A stretch of 64,000 nucleotides of DNA from Blastomussa wellsi. Taxonomy: Eukaryota; Cnidaria; Anthozoa; Scleractinia; Plerogyridae. Within the stretch, counting starts at the first letter, position 1. Each line of letters begins with the position of its first letter. Under the pieces are notes generated by a model. It was not told the origin of the DNA, did not search any database, and worked only from the letters and a program-made list of their open reading frames with translations. The DNA lies in NCBI GenBank assembly GCA_947652115.1, contig OX393574.1, positions 155,243-219,242 on the forward strand, written 5' to 3'. Position numbers and translations under genes: made by a program. This document shows positions 43,785-56,261 of this stretch, piece after piece.

Positions 43785-44345
43785 TAACAACGCTAACTCC
43801 CAGCAGAGGGCGCGTGGTGGTGCCGCTATCTCCCAGCAGAGGGCGGGTGGTGGTGCCGCGAACTCCCAGCAGAGGGCGGGTGGTGGTGTCGCTAACTCCC
43901 AGTAGAGGGCGGGTGGTGTCTGCCGCTAACTCCCAGCAGAGGGCGGGTGGTGTCTGCCGCTAACTCCCAGCAGAGGGTGCATGGGTGGTGTGTGCCACTA
44001 ACTCCCAGTAGAGGGCGGGTGGTGTCTGCCGCTAACTCCCAGCAGAGGGTGCATGGGTGGTGTGTGCCACCAACTCCCAGCAGAGGGCGGGTGGTGTCTG
44101 CCGCTAACTCCCAGTAGAGGGCGGGTGGTGTGTGCCACTACCTCCCAGCAGAGGGTGCACGGGTGGTGTGTGACCCCAACTCCTAGCAGAGGGTGCATGG
44201 GTGGTGTCTGCCGCTAACTCCCTGCAGAGGGGAGAGGGGTGGTGCCGCTAACTCCAAGCAGTGGGTGCATGGGTGGTGTCTGCCGCTAACCCCCAGCAGA
44301 AGGTTAGTGGTGTGTGCCGCTTACTCCCAGCAGGGGGTGGGGGGG
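43785..44345. repeat. GC-rich minisatellite
   Basis: About 14 units of roughly 33-45 bp carry CTAACTCCCAGCAGAGGG followed by CGGGTGGTG and TCTGCCG or TGTGCCA variants. Frames across it are artefacts of the repeat. Units alternate between two spacer types, so there is a higher-order pattern. Confidence 0.9.
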
Positions 44346-44632
44346 GGGTTGGTGCGTTTCAAATCTCTCTAATTATTATTTGTTCATTCATTCGCTCATC
44401 CGACTTGCGATCCAATGCAAGTATTCAAATTTCCCTGAATAATACCCGTCTCTCGGCGGAATCAACTGAAACGCGCAACAATGTAAGGAGTACGCTGCAC
44501 ATTTTCAGTTTCGAGGGTATCGTGCCGGGAGTCTAACGTCACTTTCAGATCCTTATGTAGTGCGCCGACACTGGCATAGTTCCCACGACAGTGACATTGT
44601 GTCCTACTCTGGGTGCCATAGGATATTTTTCC

Positions 44633-44820
44633 CACGATAATAGGCCATTTCCGAGTTCCCTTGAGCCTCTATTTAAAAGCAAGTCTAAGTGCGAAAGTTT
44701 TGTGATGGTAATTAGTTTTGCTTTCCATATCAATGAAAACTCATTTTCATTACAGCCTTTGCACTTTATAGACCCGTCTTGAAATAGAGGCTGAAGCAAA
44801 CTCGGGAACGGCCTATCGTG
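44633..44820. mobile_element. hairpin MITE
   Basis: The ends CACGATAATAGGCC...GAGCCTCTATTT and AAATAGAGGCT...GGCCTATCGTG are inverted copies over about 60 bp. It lies inside the 2.6-kb element. Confidence 0.75.
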
Positions 44821-45385
44821 TCCAAGAAATGGCGCAAAACAATCTGAAACTATTCAGTTTCCGTGCCTTGCATGAACCGAATCGAATTTGAATTAAAGTT
44901 TCAGATGCCATACACTTAAACCTTAAAACTCTCACAGTGCTTCTCTCCACCCAGGTGCCAAATGGGTACTGGCGATTATAATTCTGGGAGTAACCTTGCT
45001 ATGGACTAGCATCCCATCCAGGGGGTGGGGGAGTAGAAATACTCCTTATACACGTTTCTAAGAGTAATTCGGAATTTTGGATTTAATAGAAAGAAAGTGG
45101 ACCGCGTAATTCGACTATCTGCTGTTGTTGAGAAGTCGGTCTTGCGATTTCCTCGATATAGAACTAGCTATTTCTTTGCAGAACGTAAAAGCCCCAGACT
45201 AATTATTATATCCCCCCAAAAGAGCAGCATTTCTACTCATCACAACCTTCATGTCAAGGGATTCTGAGTTATACCGCAGAGCAAAAGTGTTTCCTGAAAA
45301 ACTGCTTCAAAATGGGATTTGTTAAACAATGAAATATTGGCGATTTTCAAACACAGCCGGAATTTAGCTAAACCTGTAATTAGAA

Positions 45386-47480
45386 TAAAATCATTTGTTA
45401 ATACCTCGTACCGCGTATATGACCAAAATTAAATACTAGTGAGATTATCTCAAATAGTGCAGAGTGTTATCTACAACTTAACATGCCGTGGCAAACGAGG
45501 ACACATTGTTGCTGCTTTTGAACAAACTGGGAAACAATTTTTGCAAACAATATATTTCTGTTGTGCACTGAGACGGGCAGACAGGGAAACATTTGTCTGT
45601 AACGTTTCTTCATTTTCCCTGCCTTTAGGATGGTCATCTACATAGGTGAGAGTACTCATGCAGGCCCCACCCACTCCCAGTATGTGGTGACTTCGGTTAT
45701 AATTATACTATTAGCTTTGCCAAATATGAGCAGACAGGAACTTTAAATATTTTGCTTCCTTTTTTACTTGAGTTTCTTAAATGTTTTTTTAATGCCCAAT
45801 ACACAACTTTTAGGGTCCTCTCTCTTTCTCCTGAAATAGAGGAAGAGAGATGACCATGGGAGCGAGGTTGCGCGCATTATTCTTCGTGACGTCACGATGG
45901 CTGGTGGATTTCTCGGCCGAGACTCCTCGGCACGAAAAACGAAAGGCTCTGCGGACATGCGATCGCAGAAAAAAAAATTATTTTTTTTATTGTCTGTTGA
46001 GAGCAAAGAAGTCTTTAACGTTATTCTAAATGTTCGCCAGTCGCCATATTAGAACACACAACATGTAGAAAAATCAATGCCATATACATGAAGTCCACCA
46101 GTCTTGGAATCCTGGGCGAGGGGCTCCCGCCCCCAACCCCCAACCCCCAACCCACGGAATTAAAAGACACTGGGAACGAGGTCGACTAAATAAACATTAT
46201 TGGATTTTCTAGTCTTCGCGATTTTAAGGTTAGGTATGCATATGGTCCTAAATTTTCTTACCAACTTCCAGAGACGATAAGATTTCAGTACGTTAGAATA
46301 TTTTTGTGTGGTAAATATTTATGATACATTCCTAACTAAATGTAAGTTTTTAAATTTACAGGAATGTAGCAAAGCGATCGACGAAAAGCGGCCAAGAACA
46401 TACAATGACATAAATGTAAGTATGAAGGCCTGACATGCCTGATTAATACAAGGAAAAGAAACAACAATTGTGAAGCAGTTGATGACAATCGCACGTCCAT
46501 TGCACCTCTTTCGAAGAGCAGCGCCAACTACTAGCACCTACTTTTTGATTAAAATCACTTATAGCTCAGTCTCAATCTCCTATTAAAATATTTATTTTCT
46601 AAAAATACATCAGTACAACCTGTGTTAGCTATCATCTGTTTCTTTCTTGACCCTGTAAATAATTTATTGATTATCTCTCCAGTTTTGTCTTCCTCAGCTT
46701 GCAATTGAAGGCGACTGAACTGAACATATGCAACACAGCGATTTTCACAAATTCTCTGGAAATTGTCCCTCGATTTGCTGGAACAAAATGTCCTAACTTT
46801 GTTTCTTATAACATGGCAACATCGCGCACACAAAACGTTTTCATCGAAGTAAACGCCTACTTTGGTGAAGATGCTGAATAATGAACAAAATTTCAGACAG
46901 AATGAATTCGAACGAGGAATAAACGAAGATCGTATTATGCACGCATGTGTCAAAGTTCTCGCGCGAGTTACGGGATGAAAAAAAAAATAAGAAGTCCATG
47001 ACATTATTGAATTTTTTCGTGTCAAACGTTTCTTTTTCCAAATGTTATTGTACACAAAAAAATAGTAAAGCTACTGAGGGATAATTTTAATCTTGTGACT
47101 ATAAAATCAACTGCGGGTCCTCTCCCCGCCGGCAAATTTACATGTAACTTATTGTCAATTATTTTCGTGTTTTCTTTTTGCGAGTAAAACATATTAACAA
47201 AAATGTGGACACGATAATTAGAAAAAGCGAGCTCAATATCATGATATCCAGTATTTACATATCGGTGCTCATCAAGTAAACCTGTAAATTTTTTTCATGA
47301 CAATACTTTTGCGACATTTAATGCCATGGGAGCTAGACCATTCACAAAAAAATAAACTTCAGTAAATATGACCGGAAATCAAAAGTATGGCTATTTGGTG
47401 TACGTCATAACCATAGCATAATCAAAACAATCAGGCAAAAACAAACGTCGAGTACGTTCGTGCTTTTGAATTGGTCACAG
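45386..47480. other. no gene seen
   Basis: Simple repeats occur at 45966-45990 (A/T) and 46130-46155 (CCCCAAC). Frames at 46555-47055 overlap on both strands without domain signal. Confidence 0.45.
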
Positions 47481-47489
47481 TTCACAATT

Positions 47490-48023
47490 CGAGAATGACA
47501 GCGATCCACAAGGAAGCTCCTCCTCTGAAAGTTGCACAAGTAATATTAGTGATAAAAACAAAACGAAAGCTACTTCATCAAAGAAAAAACAGAAAGCCAC
47601 ATCTTCTATAAAAAGTAGAACTGAGAAGGGAAAGGTGTCGAAAATGCAAAGCTCATCGCAGAAGATGAAGTCGTGGTATTGTGCGAATGCCTGGAAGAAA
47701 AAAGAGAAGAGCTAAATACTCAGATTAAAACAAAGATGGACTATTCGGCAAATACAGCGTTTTATCCATCAAAAGCGGTATTAAAGGACGCATTACTAGA
47801 AGAACACGGCTCGAACGAGTTGACGTGTGATTTTATTGATGAAGTTGTGGAAGTCATCCGCGATGTGTTTTTCGAGAGAATGCCGCCTGCCGACAAAAAA
47901 GGTACTTTTTCCCTGTTTCCGAGAAAAGACAACGTGGATAATGTTTTGTCCAAGAAACACTACGAAACAAATCCACTTAACGCGCGTGGTAACATTTTAC
48001 GCGCGAGAATGAACGTGTTCTAA
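47490..48023 (+). pseudogene. Ser/Lys-rich protein remnant, frameshifted
   Basis: One frame reads ENDSDPQGSSSSESCTSN and then KKKQKATSSIKSRTEKGK. Near 47640 the sense switches frame to ENAKLIAEDEVVVLCECLEE and continues to RARMNVF and a stop at 48023. The two parts look like one low-complexity N-terminus plus a structured domain, broken by a one-base shift. The family is not recognised; a transposon ORF or retrocopy is possible. Confidence 0.4.
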
Positions 48024-48097
48024 AGATGACTTGAGACGGATTACCTTAGAAATAGGGCCCATATGGGGGGTTACCTCTCATACCCTTTATCCTCTCT

Positions 48098-48425
48098 TTA
48101 AACAATACAATACTTTATTCAAGAGAAAAAATAAGGTTACAAAATATCTCTCGAGAGAGGATATGTAGAGGTCAAACCTATACAAAAGATTCCCCAAAAT
48201 GAAAGGTCAAATTCTAGAGCCTAAAACGTAATATACAAATAATTAAAACTGTTTACAATCTCATTAATCAACATTCATATAAATCCTATTGCGAATCTTG
48301 TTGAAACTCTGTTGCGAAATAAAGACAGTGATCCTACTTGTACAACATCTTTAGGCAAATTATTCCACATATTAACGATCCGTACAAAGATGACTTGAAA
48401 CCGCTGGCAACCCTTGGTCTTACCA
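48098..48425 (-). repeat. LINE 3' end with RT C-terminus
   Basis: On the minus strand the frame gives RIVNMWNNLPKDVVQVGSLS, the usual last segment of CR1/jockey-type reverse transcriptases, then a stop, a short 3' UTR and TTGAATAAAGTATTGTATTG. It is 5' truncated near 48425. Confidence 0.7.
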
Positions 48426-48429
48426 TTAA

Positions 48430-49340
48430 TTTTCATCAGCTGTTGTAACATTGTGAACTTGTGGGGACCCAGATTCGGACTTGTAGTCCCTGCCGTTTGT
48501 GGTCCTCACCGTTCCGCTCATGAAGCGGACATGCGAGTGGGTACGCAGCCTGGAAATCCAGGGACAGTATTGAGGGTCTCGATAGGGGGTGGGGGGGGGG
48601 GGGGGTCAGTTTGACGGTTAAAAATAAAGTAGACGTGAAAACTGCAAAGGACCGCGAACGATAATGCTGCTAGTTTACGTAGGATCTGCAAGAGACCTAA
48701 TCAGCCAAAAATAAACTGTAACACAAACATCACTGCAAGGCTGATACTACGGGAAAACGTTGACTTGACGGATAGCGGTTGGCGTTTTAAAGTTTAGGTC
48801 ATTTGAAGTTTAAGTTTTTGGAATGTCGTTTATAAAGCGAAATTCAAGCGCGAATTTGCCTGTAATTTTTCATAAAAGATTGCAATTTTTCCCATATTTT
48901 AATTATCCAGTTAATCTTATAATTTGTGCGTTAAAAATGAGGTTTTTGGTCTTCAACTGTGTCGAATTAGCGTAATTTCATCACCTTTGCTACCGCTGGA
49001 CGTATTTTCTGATATATTTAAACTTTTATTTATGAACAGTCGATCTTGGCCCCATTTAAGACACCCGTTTAGTTCTTGGTTTAGGAAGACATCTTACGGC
49101 CAACACTGACTTGTTTATTTGACGGTTGACGGTAAAAATATTGCGTTTTTGACGGTTGACGGTGAACTCCACTGACACCCTCAGTAAGTTGGGCCGAGGG
49201 AAAAGTTGAAAAAGGCGGGGGAAAGAATTGGCAAACAAACTTTGTACAACAAAAAAATAGCAAATATACTTTTGTTGTCATTCCTACGTTGTTTATTCTT
49301 CCTATATATGATATTCCAAGTACTATCTATTGTCTATAAC
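48430..49340. other. no gene; poly-G at 48583-48604 and a GACGGTT repeat
   Basis: A long G run and two copies of TTTGACGGTTGACGGT (49119-49166). No exon is supported. Confidence 0.5.
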
Positions 49341-49367
49341 TTGCACTCATGCACTATGCTCTTGTAA

Positions 49368-49406
49368 CTGATGATGACAGCCGTTACTGTCGAAACATGC
49401 GTTGTC
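49368..49406 (+). ncRNA. hammerhead ribozyme core, canonical
   Basis: CTGATGA, then stem GACAG/CTGTC with loop CCGTTA, then GAAAC. Stem III is ACA/TGT closed by TGCGT and runs to GTC, placing cleavage after 49406. All conserved core bases are present. Stem I (TTGTAA with TTAAAA after one unpaired base) is weak. The compact stem III is typical of hammerheads in Penelope-like elements. Confidence 0.7.
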
Positions 49407-49939
49407 CTTAAAAAGAAGATTAGTATAGCCTGCTGTTAGCAAGACCAATTAGAAGAAAAAAAAGAACCTTAAAAAAGGAAACTGGTAACCGGCAGGCCCA
49501 ATACCTAAAACGTTTATATTACCTTCGTACATAAATATATATTAGGAATTAGGAAACATCCCAGATAATAATGTGACTGACTTAGTCTAAAGGCCTATAA
49601 ATACAGAACTAGCGAAAGCCAAGCCGAATTACTTGCAAGGTGTGGCCCGTCCTGGTTGTAGAAATAGCCCTCGTTAAACAAGGAAAATCAGTCCTCTCCA
49701 AAAAATGTCATTCCAAGGCAAATCTTAAGCTTCGGTAACCGGTAATATATTCACGATTCGCTCTTAAGACCTCTTGAGGTTTTCCAGCATTTGGGAGTTG
49801 AAAATGACTATTTTCTTTGGAAACAATTAACATTTATGATAGAAACATACTAAGGCGAGGCTAAATTTTGTCCTCTCTTATGATTCCGTCAAACTTAAAG
49901 GACCTACCTCATCATTTGGCGAGCTTTGAAAAATTGAAT

Positions 49940-49941
49940 AG

Positions 49942-49985
<44 letters not shown>

Positions 49986-50095
49986 TGTATAACAATATCA
50001 TTTGGTTTTATCAACTGGGTTGATAATGTCAATTGGCCACCGTAAAGAGATTCGATTGTTGACGTTTCGAGCATTAACCCTTCGTCGGAGCGAGT
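49940..50095 (-). mobile_element. Penelope-like 3' end, truncated copy
   Basis: It is nearly identical to 56215-56375, including AGAGGGGGTAAGTTTCTAAAG and CCACCGTAAA, and ends in the GCTCGAAAC-type core with a few changes. The remaining body is missing. Confidence 0.75.
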
Positions 50096-50099
50096 CCGA

Positions 50100-51058
50100 A
50101 AATTATATTTGAAAATTTGAGCCTAGATTTTTCCAATTCGTCATTACCAATCCATTTCAATCCACCCTCAACCAACGTTGTTTCTTTTTGGTTTACAACC
50201 ACCCTTTGGTGTTCTTCTCCCCTCATAAACTATAATTTTTGGGTTTCCTAACTTTAAAGGTAATTTAGGCTGTCGAAGAAATACTCTTAAATATCATGAC
50301 GTAGTTACTAGAAGGAAAGCACAACGCTCAAGGCGCAATTTTACTGATGAGAAATTCATGAGCTTTGAAATGATAACCCCTCTAAAATAGTTATAAATAT
50401 TAGCAGTTCTACAAATTACAAGTGTAAAACGTTCCTTAATGACAACTGAAAAGAACGCAACCTTTTTATTAATAACAAAAGACAAGAAGCAAAGGTGGTG
50501 TTTAAAATATACATTTGGAACGTACGGAGGAAACCGAGGAGACAAAGGAACTCAAGCTTTTACAACCAGTACAAAGTTTCAAATCCAATCATACTATGTC
50601 ACTTATTGCATATAAACAGCATTTTTTCTATGCTTTTCAATGACAAAGACATAACACAGGAATTACTTAAATTTTCTCTCCTGAAAGCGAACAAACAACA
50701 TGACTTTGTTCGCGTATAAAGTAAAACAGCTATTCGAAGACGGCTATGGAAACCCCGCAGGTGCGACTCATAAATTAACGGCACTATTTTTGAATTTATA
50801 ATCAGCTTTGCGGGATGCTAGCCAATATGATCTTCACGGCCAACAAGTCTTCTTGGAATAAAACTCAAGTTAGACCTCAGCAGAAAGCAATAGTTTGTGA
50901 ACAAAGAAAACTCGAAATCGCCAGCTAAGGTTTTGTAGTCGAGGTAAAAACAATTTTTCATCTATGATAAGGCCTGTACGGTAGTCAAACACTCATATGG
51001 AAACGAGTCAAGCATTATTTGCATTGAAACTGTTGTGCTTGTGATACTGCAGGTGATT
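50100..51058. other. no gene seen; upstream of the Kv gene
   Basis: AT-rich. The promoter and 5' UTR of the channel gene should lie here or further up, but no element is clear. CTGCAG at 51048-51053 could be an acceptor for an upstream non-coding exon. Confidence 0.4.
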
Positions 51059-52686
51059 ATGATGGCCATGGACGGGATTAAAGAGGAAGAAGTGAAAATG
51101 CCGGCCTTGTCTTCGCATACAAACCCTCGACAATCTGTCCGACCACGAGTGACTTTTACGAAGAATTGCAAAGGTGACTTCATCACTATCAATGTAAGCG
51201 GACGACGATTTAAAGTGGAAAATTATATCTTCGAGCGACACCCAGGTAAATTAAAGTCTTGAATCGTTGAAATACATTGTTTTTGATGGAGTTAAACGTT
51301 CACTTTTTTAGCCGTTCTTATATCGACTGCAATTAAGAGCTTGAGAACAATTTACTCCTTCAAGTTTAACCAAAGGGTTCACCATGTTCACCGTTTCAGT
51401 GTATATATTAAAAGAAAACCGTTCTCCATCTTTTCTTCGCATACAGTCTATTTATTTACGTACGGTAGGGTTATTTTACAAATAACAACATATGCAAAAA
51501 TAAGGTTCAATTCGGAGAGGAAATCATGCGTTGCGGTACAAAAATACGTATTATATTGACTCGCACGACATTGTTAAACAATCAAACAAAAATGAAATAG
51601 AAACGTGGCAAAATTATTCATTGGAGTTAACAGGCCGTTGGTCATATGCAATAAATCCAGGAGAAATTGGTAGCAAGCAATTTCCTTTTATATATTTCGC
51701 TTGCTTTTAACAACAACAAAAAAAGCTTGGTTTAAAAAAGTCCAATGTGCAAAACAATATGACACTTTTAATTAATGCTTGGAAGAAGATAGAAATTGCC
51801 CTGGCTAGTTCAGTAGTGAATACGAAATGCAATGTTCGTTTTTATCATTTTTTGTGTCGAGGACGAGTTCAGTCATTCAGTTGATCCTGTTACAAATACA
51901 TCTTTGGCTATTAATCAGAAAACAAAGAATACCATTACCGAAGGAGAGTTTAACAGTTGATCCTGTTACAAATACATCTCTGGCTATTAATCAGAAAACA
52001 AAGAATACCATTACCGAAGGAGAGTTTAACAGTTGATCCTGTTACAAATACATCTCTGGCTATTAATCAGAAAACAAAGAATACCATTACCGAAGGAGAG
52101 TTTAACTCGGCATCGGGTGAACTAACTCCGCAATTGACATTTTTTGAAAACCATAGTATTTACTTTAAGTCGGACGCCAACATAGGCGTCGAGAGTTAGA
52201 ATTTGTCGGCGCATATCTATAGCAATATGATTCGCCACGGACATATTTCTAACTATACCATTGCAGTTTCTTCCTCCAGAGAGAGGTTTGACTAGCGTAA
52301 CCTCAAAAGGGGACACCAAAAATAGATATATTTTGAATGCAAAGCGTTTTTCAATTATTTCGCAGATTGAGGCCTACTTCTTACTAATGCACGATATTTT
52401 TATGGTGCCCCTGAGTCTTTCTGTTTAATGGCCGCATATTAGTGGAATAATAATTCTTTATTTGATGGCTTAACATATAATACGATTGGATATTTTTGCG
52501 AGTTTCGCGTCGCCCTATGTCGCGTGACCCAAAACAGTAAACCGAGTTTTACGCAAGACACTTACGGTCTTAAATATTCCCGTTATTCCACCATTTCAAC
52601 TTTACAAGAAAGAGAAAACGAACGGCGGTTATAAACATTATCAATAGACAACGCATGGTGAAAAACTTTCATAAACTTTACGTTTC

Positions 52687-52717
<31 letters not shown>

Positions 52718-55700
52718 GGTTATAACTGTTACAAAACATTTAAAAATACAAAAATAAAGCGAGGCACTGATGACTAGCTAAAAACAATGACAAAATTGAT
52801 ACTTCCGAAAGTTGACACTAACGGTAGAAATTAATAAACAAACAGCTTCTCACTTCCAATGTTTTAATTAAGTGAGGGTTTTAAGTCACTGATCAATAGC
52901 GTATTTGTTTGTCCCCAAACTTTGGCATAAGCCTTGGTTTTGTTTTCTCTTGGGACCATTGCAAGTCCCGCGTTTTCCGTCAGCACGAAAGACACGAAAC
53001 TTAAAAAAAATATGACCAAAAATGTGGTCTGAAAACCACATTCTTGTGTGCCATTTTTTTTTTTTTTGCTATTTTGATTTTCAAAAACAATACATATTTT
53101 CTTTTATAGAAAGATGGATTTTCTTTCGATTCGCTGTAAAACATAGAAGCTGTGCCTTTTTCCTCTCGAGAAAAACTACGAAATTTCGTCTGCAACGGAA
53201 GTAAAACGTTATAATGTTTGATTGGCTGAAATCATCGTAATTGACATCGCACTGCTCGCGTACAATTAAAAAACTTAGGGGCCATTGATATGGTCTCGGC
53301 TACCCGAGACAACCCCCCCCCCCCCCCCCCCCCGAGTTACCCTGTGCGAGCTAACTTTTCACTAAAATGTTGAAAAATGCTGCCGACCGTTTTCATGATC
53401 CTACTCGAGTTGTCTAGGGGTGGGGAGAGGGGGTGAGACAACTCGGGTAGGCGAGTTAGGGTAACCCTGGCGTGCCAAGTGTCACGTACAGTCCGGATTT
53501 CAGGTTTTTAAGCAAAAAAATTGCACTAAAGAAATAGAATTTAACCCAGCAAGGCCTCCAATGGTCGAATAAACAAAAGAAATTCAAAGGAAGAAGGATA
53601 ACTATTAATTACTATAAATTACTTGAATATTAAAATACTTTATGAATAACCAAACAGGGTCAACGTTAACTCAGCTGACAAGGACAAGTTTTTGTCATAT
53701 AAACGCTCCGTAAAGTTGTCTCGGTAGGGAGGGTTGTCTCGGGTACCAGAGACCATATAACTGAGGTCTAAATTTCTTCATTCAGCAAAGTGTCATTTAG
53801 CAAACTTTTACCTGAATCTTGCTTGCTTTCTCGTAGCTTTAACAATCATTTTTGCCGTCAGTTAACATCTACAGGCTACTACAAATGTAAGCGAAGTTCG
53901 ATGTAAGTATTAAAAGGAGTTTCATTTTGAGTTTCCGCCATCATAATCAGTTGTAATTTTGCGCTACAGGCGTAAACAGCGTAGTCAATTTTGGTGCTTG
54001 ATAGCTCGATTGGCTGAATTAATAGACTGGATAGTTTAATAGCTTTATTCCTTTGAAATGTTGTTATCAACAGAACGAATTATTTCAGCTGTTTGGGTGA
54101 GCAATTTTCGGCAGCTAAGTCTGGTCTAACATGTCGCCGAGTCTTGGGGAATAAAACAAAAGATTTTGCATCGAGGCTTAGGGATGAATAAGTAGTTTCT
54201 TTTGTTTTATTCCCCTAAGCCTCGGCGCCATGTTAGAATTTTAATATATCGGAATTGGTCTAGTGACACGTCTGAAATATTTTTTTCTTGCCTTTCGCGC
54301 TCGCCGACAAACGAATCGAAATTGTTTGTGCTTTGTCCAGCTCTAGTGATGATGCCTTAACTTTTGAGCATAGTTTACACAGGCTTCTGTACTGAGCTGA
54401 AGGGCAAACTTTCAAAACATTACATCACTTCTGTAAAAAAAATATATCGCGTCGGCGGTACAGATTATTTTTGTTTGTTTTGCAAACATTTTGTGTGACA
54501 AACATCTAAATCTATCTACACTGTACGTTCACAGATATTGCATTCAATAGTTCATATAATTCTGCTGTGACTGTAAGAAGTTTCTCGCCGAAAAAGAAAG
54601 TATGAAGTAAATTTTGCCGCTTCGCAGAAAGGGCCCGGAAACACCGGAAATCAAATTGCACTTACACAGCAACCGCGTAACAATGAGATAGAACGCAATT
54701 GCCAAATGTCTGATTACTACTAGTCAAGGGTATGGAGACGCTGTTAAAAAAATGAATGTGTTTTCTTCTGTCCGAGAAACTAAAAGAAAGACACGTCCAG
54801 GTTACGTAAGCTAAGAGGAGTATAACGTTATCATCTCCCTCTTTTTGTTAACATACAATTCCGACGTTTTGTTAGCGAAAGATTTCATATTCACCCAAAT
54901 AAGGCGCTTACTACTGCTGAGTTCTCCGCCACATGCATGCCCCGCCCAGGTCCGCTTCCCCACCACGTGGCTTGGGTCGGGACATGGATAATTGCTGTTG
55001 TTTCTTGCAGAAAACAGCAGACCATTCAGTAAAGGGAGTGTATGATCTGTTTGAGGAAGGGACTTAAGGTTAAAATCTGTATTGCCTTTTTTACAGACAC
55101 CCTACTAGGCAGCACCAGGCGAGACGTATTTTTTGACAAGACAAAGAACGAATTCTTCTTTGATCGCGATCCGGATTTGTTCACGTACATCATTCAGTTC
55201 TACCGCAAAGGGGCACTTCACTACCCTGAAGAGGAATGCGCTTGCTGCTTCGCTGGAGAGCTTGACTTCTTTGGTATCGTCAGAAACCACTTCGGTGATT
55301 GCTGCTATGAAGTGTTCCAAGAAAAATATGATGAATTCGAGGACTATCAGAAGCGCCATTCGAAACCAATAAAAGAAGAGCTCAATCCCACTACAATCAG
55401 ACAAAAAATGTGGCAGTGGTTTGAAGATCCAGGCCAGAACTTCTTTGCGCTGTTAATACATTACACTTCCGCTATTTTGATAATGATAAGTGTGGTGACA
55501 TCAACTGTCGAGACCTTAAAATGTGATGAAATATCTTGTGGCGATAAATACGAAGGGCAATTCTACATTGTCGAGTCCACCTGTGTTATAGTATTCACTG
55601 TAGAGTACGTGGCTAGACTGTACGCTGCGCCCGTCAGACTCCACTTTATGAAACAATTCTTAAGCGTTATTGACGTTGTGGCGATCATCCCGTTCTATGT

Positions 55701-56216
55701 CGCGTTGGTTTTTCCGGACGCTGCAGGTGGACCGTTCACCGTTCTTCGCGTTTTCAGAATATTTCGCATCGTTAAAATGTCTCGGCATAACACGAAGGTT
55801 CGAGAGGCAGGATCGTCCTTGTTGGCCAGCCTCTCCGAACTCAGCTTTGTATTTGTTGTGCTAATAACGCTAGTCATATTGTTCTCAACTATTATCTATT
55901 ATGCCGAGATGGGAGACAAAGACACAACTTTCATCAGCATTCCTGCCACATTTTGGTATACTATTGTTACTATGACGACACTTGGGTAAGTCACTAGTCT
56001 GGGTTAGGGAGTGGTCATTATTTATAGGAAAGAGGGAAGGGAGTGGGGTTGGGGGAAGTCAACGTCAAAAACTATTCACGCCCCGAATTTGACAACTACA
56101 TCTTTCAGTTACAGAACTCTTTTCAAAACTTATATTTAACTTCATCCAGCCTGTAGCTCTGTAATAGCTGCTTGATTTTCATGTGTTTTGTTTTTGCAAA
56201 CTCGAAAAAAATATAG

Positions 56217-56261
<45 letters not shown>

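Larger units (their letters stand above)
42808..45380. mobile_element. 2.6-kb element with about 150-bp inverted ends
   Basis: The left arm (42808-42975) is repeated inverted at 45225-45380. Shared blocks include ATTACAGGTTTA, GTTTGAAAATCGCCAATATT, TCATTGTTTA, CAGTTTTTCAG and GCGGTATAACTCAGAATC. Between them lie a LINE 3' end, a minisatellite and a smaller hairpin element, but no transposase. Either a foldback-type transposon or two copies of one repeat in opposite orientation. Confidence 0.6.

Noticed and set aside
43657..44340. Arg/Gly-rich proteins
   Set aside because: They are translations of the minisatellite.
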